Assembly (NCBI GenBank): GCA_025146925.1
Contig: CP102260.1
Span: forward strand, 2,582,501-2,646,500
Direction of reading: 5' to 3'
DNA length: 64,000 nt
Origin: [Bacteroides] pectinophilus
GTDB lineage: Bacteria > Bacillota > Clostridia > Lachnospirales > Lachnospiraceae
A model generated the notes under the pieces. That model saw only the letters and a list, made by a program, of their open reading frames with translations, searched no databases and was not told the origin of the DNA. A program made the position numbers and the translations under genes. Positions 62,189 to 64,000 of the stretch are shown piece after piece; the stretch's first letter is position 1; the number at the start of each line of letters is the position of its first letter.

Positions 62189-63148
62189 TCAGTCTTCGTT
62201 AGGGCTGAGCTGTAAGCCAAGCTCCTTAAGCTTTGCAAGAACTTCCTCAAGTGACTTGCGACCAAGGTTACGAACCTTCATCATGTCATCAGGTGTCTTA
62301 TTGCAAAGTTCTTCAACCGTATTGATACCGGCTCTCTTAAGACAGTTGTATGAACGAACTGAAAGCTCAAGTTCATCTATTGTCATCTCAAGAACCTTCT
62401 CATGCTCATCTGTGCTCTCTTCAACCATTATCTCAGCTGTCTTAGCGTTCTCTGAAAGATCAATGAACAGGTTAAGGTGTTCGCTGAGTACCTTGGCAGC
62501 AAGGCTTACAGCCTCGTCCGGAGCAAGTGTGCCATTAGTATATACATCAAGTGTGAGCTTATCATAGTCTGTAACCTGACCAACACGGGTATTCTGAACA
62601 GCCATATTGACACGCTCAACAGGTGTGTAGATAGAATCTACAGCGATAACTCCAACAGGAGTATCCTCTGTCTTATTCTTATCTGAACTTACATATCCTC
62701 TGCCCTTTGTGATTGTAAGCTCCATAGAGAGCTTACAACCATCACCGCCGTTAAGATGTGCGATGACAAGGTCAGGATTAATAATCTCAATATCTCCATC
62801 AGTCTGAATATCAGATGCCTTAACAACACCCTCACCTTCAAACTCGATGTATGCTGTCTTAGGTTCGTCTGAGTCGCTGTTGTTCTTGATAGCTAAATTC
62901 TTGATGTTCATGATGATTTCGGTTACATCTTCCTTAACACCCGGAATTGAACTGAATTCGTGCAACACGCCTTCGATCTTTACCTGACTAACTGCAGCGC
63001 CCGGTAATGAAGACAACATGATTCTTCTTAATGAATTACCAAGTGTTGTGCCATAACCTCTTTCAAGTGGTTCTACAACAAATCTTCCGTACTTTTTGTC
63101 ATCAGAGATTGTTGCAATCTCAATTTTAGGTTTCTGAAAATCGAACAC
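62189..63148 (-). CDS. rpoA: RNA polymerase alpha subunit
   Basis: A 319-residue alpha subunit. The N-terminal dimerisation domain has [28 protein letters not shown], and the C-terminal domain has the helix-hairpin-helix [22 protein letters not shown] with [14 protein letters not shown], which binds upstream promoter DNA and activators. Start and length are standard. It follows rpsD by 26 bp in the alpha operon. Confidence 0.98.
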   Translation of the reverse strand: MFDFQKPKIEIATISDDKKYGRFVVEPLERGYGTTLGNSLRRIMLSSLPGAAVSQVKIEGVLHEFSSIPGVKEDVTEIIMNIKNLAIKNNSDSDEPKTAYIEFEGEGVVKASDIQTDGDIEIINPDLVIAHLNGGDGCKLSMELTITKGRGYVSSDKNKTEDTPVGVIAVDSIYTPVERVNMAVQNTRVGQVTDYDKLTLDVYTNGTLAPDEAVSLAAKVLSEHLNLFIDLSENAKTAEIMVEESTDEHEKVLEMTIDELELSVRSYNCLKRAGINTVEELCNKTPDDMMKVRNLGRKSLEEVLAKLKELGLQLSPNED

Positions 63149-63174
63149 TATTTAGCCCTCCTTATTAATTGGTA

Positions 63175-63768
63175 TTACTTAGAATACAACTCGACGATAA
63201 GCATCTCGTTAACAGGGACATCAATGATATCTCTTGTTGGGACTGCCTTTACTGAACCCTTAAGAGCTTCTGCATCAGCCTCAAGCCACTCTGGAACTAC
63301 TCTTCCGCTTGTAGCATCAAGGATCTGCTTATATCTCTCTGAGCCCTTTGACTTCTCTCTGATTTCGATAACATCACCAGCCTTAACAAGGTATGATGGG
63401 ATGTTTACGCGCTTGCCGTTAACAAGAACATGCTTGTGATCTACGATCTGTCTGGCTTCCTTTCTTGTTCTTGCAAAGCCCATTCTGAAAATAACGTTGT
63501 CAAGTCTGAGCTCAAGTAAGATCATAAGGTTCTCACCTGACTGGCCTGACATCTTCTCTGCCTTCTTATAGTAGTTGCGGAAAGGCTTCTCAAGTACACC
63601 ATAGATGAACTTTGCCTTCTGCTTCTCTCTAAGCTGAAGACCATACTCGCTGATCTTTCTTCCAGCGTTCTTAGCCTTTCTCTTAGACTTCTTATCTACA
63701 CCTAAATATATTGGATCAAGATCTAATGATCTGCATCTCTTAAGAACAGGAACTCTATTAACTGCCAT
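63175..63768 (-). CDS. rpsD: 30S ribosomal protein uS4
   Basis: A 197-residue uS4. The N-terminal region ([17 protein letters not shown]) lacks the zinc-finger cysteines found in some forms. [47 protein letters not shown] is the S4 RNA-binding domain. uS4 starts assembly of the small subunit and is the translational repressor of the alpha operon in many bacteria. It lies 18 bp after rpsK. Confidence 0.98.
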   Translation of the reverse strand: MAVNRVPVLKRCRSLDLDPIYLGVDKKSKRKAKNAGRKISEYGLQLREKQKAKFIYGVLEKPFRNYYKKAEKMSGQSGENLMILLELRLDNVIFRMGFARTRKEARQIVDHKHVLVNGKRVNIPSYLVKAGDVIEIREKSKGSERYKQILDATSGRVVPEWLEADAEALKGSVKAVPTRDIIDVPVNEMLIVELYSK

Positions 63769-63786
63769 CTTATCCTAACCTCCTAA

Positions 63787-64000
63787 TTAGACTCTTCTAC
63801 GCTTTGGTGGACGGCATCCGTTGTGTGGAACTGGTGTAACGTCCTTAATGCTTGTTACTGTAAGACCTGCTGCTGAAAGTGCGCGGATTGCTGCCTCTCT
63901 GCCTGAGCCCGGTCCCTTTACCATAACATCTACTGACTTAAGTCCATGAATAAGAGCAGCCTTTGTAGCTGTCTCTGCTGCCATCTGTGCAGCATATGGA
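63787..64000 (-). CDS. rpsK: 30S ribosomal protein uS11, 5' part outside the window
   Basis: The last 71 codons are seen and the frame is open to the window end. [22 protein letters not shown] and [18 protein letters not shown] are the uS11 C-terminal half. An internal ATG at 63984 is not the true start. The order rpsK-rpsD-rpoA-rplQ is the standard alpha operon. Confidence 0.97.
   Translation of the reverse strand, partial: PYAAQMAAETATKAALIHGLKSVDVMVKGPGSGREAAIRALSAAGLTVTSIKDVTPVPHNGCRPPKRRRV

Overview
The window looks like a chromosome segment of a low-GC, anaerobic Firmicute of the family Lachnospiraceae. The evidence is sigma-A promoters of TTGACA-N17-TATAAT type, strong GGAGG ribosome binding sites, an anaerobic class III ribonucleotide reductase, DUF4317 and UPF0735 proteins, a group A energy-coupling (EcfA1/EcfA2/EcfT) module in the alpha ribosomal-protein cluster, CheW, and a pectin-methylesterase-like protein. 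A motile, pectin-using gut species such as Lachnospira (Eubacterium) eligens would fit, but that species guess is inference. Nearly all genes lie on the minus strand, so replication probably enters from the right, where the rpsK-rpsD-rpoA-rplQ cluster sits.

Layout, left to right. 0-6 kb: an exported protein cut by the window edge, RNase Z, rimI-tsaB-tsaE (ribosomal and tRNA modification) and the RNA-binding protein Tex, with a divergent promoter pair. 6-10.4 kb: a small membrane protein, the lysC-hom-UPF0735 aspartate-family operon, and upstream of it a candidate small RNA made of four repeated hairpins. 10.5-13.8 kb: thiazole salvage (thiW, thiM) behind a long leader that partly resembles a TPP riboswitch, a phospholipase-C-like protein and thiE. 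13.8-19.6 kb: malQ, cheW, prfB (with its programmed frameshift) and secA. 19.8-24.6 kb: an accessory locus with a frameshifted LytTR regulator, three nearly identical tandem paralogues of unknown function and a secreted protein whose signal peptide is broken by one base. 24.7-33 kb: hpf, an AT-rich DnaA-box cluster, an SDR, a CgeB-like protein, a PAS protein, an M18 peptidase, DUF4317, tRNA-Gly, a MATE exporter and a cytidylate-kinase-like protein. 33-43.6 kb: nrdD, dgt, a cation/proton antiporter, the pectin-esterase-like protein, an oxidoreductase, a J-domain protein, and a copper-chaperone-like protein with a CsoR-type operator. 43.6-48.9 kb: a TPM-domain/zinc-ribbon pair and a TRAP transporter with no small subunit.

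48.99-56.93 kb is a mobile element inserted at the 3' end of rpsI. It is bounded by a 17-bp direct repeat that includes the rpsI stop codon. It carries an AT-rich operon of a single-chain restriction-modification enzyme, a DUF262 protein and a HEPN protein (a probable anti-phage module), an intact IS3-family insertion sequence, and 5'-truncated relaxase and integrase genes fused by a deletion. The integration separates rpsI from what looks like its own terminator.

57-64 kb is core translation and transcription: rpsI, rplM, truA, ecfT-ecfA2-ecfA1, rplQ, rpoA, rpsD and rpsK (cut by the window end). Two hairpins with almost the same 17-nt loop lie between rpoA and rplQ. The most interesting material is the defence operon and its att-bounded element, the two repeated-hairpin RNA elements, the divergent thiW leader, and a duplicated structured leader found upstream of two unrelated genes.
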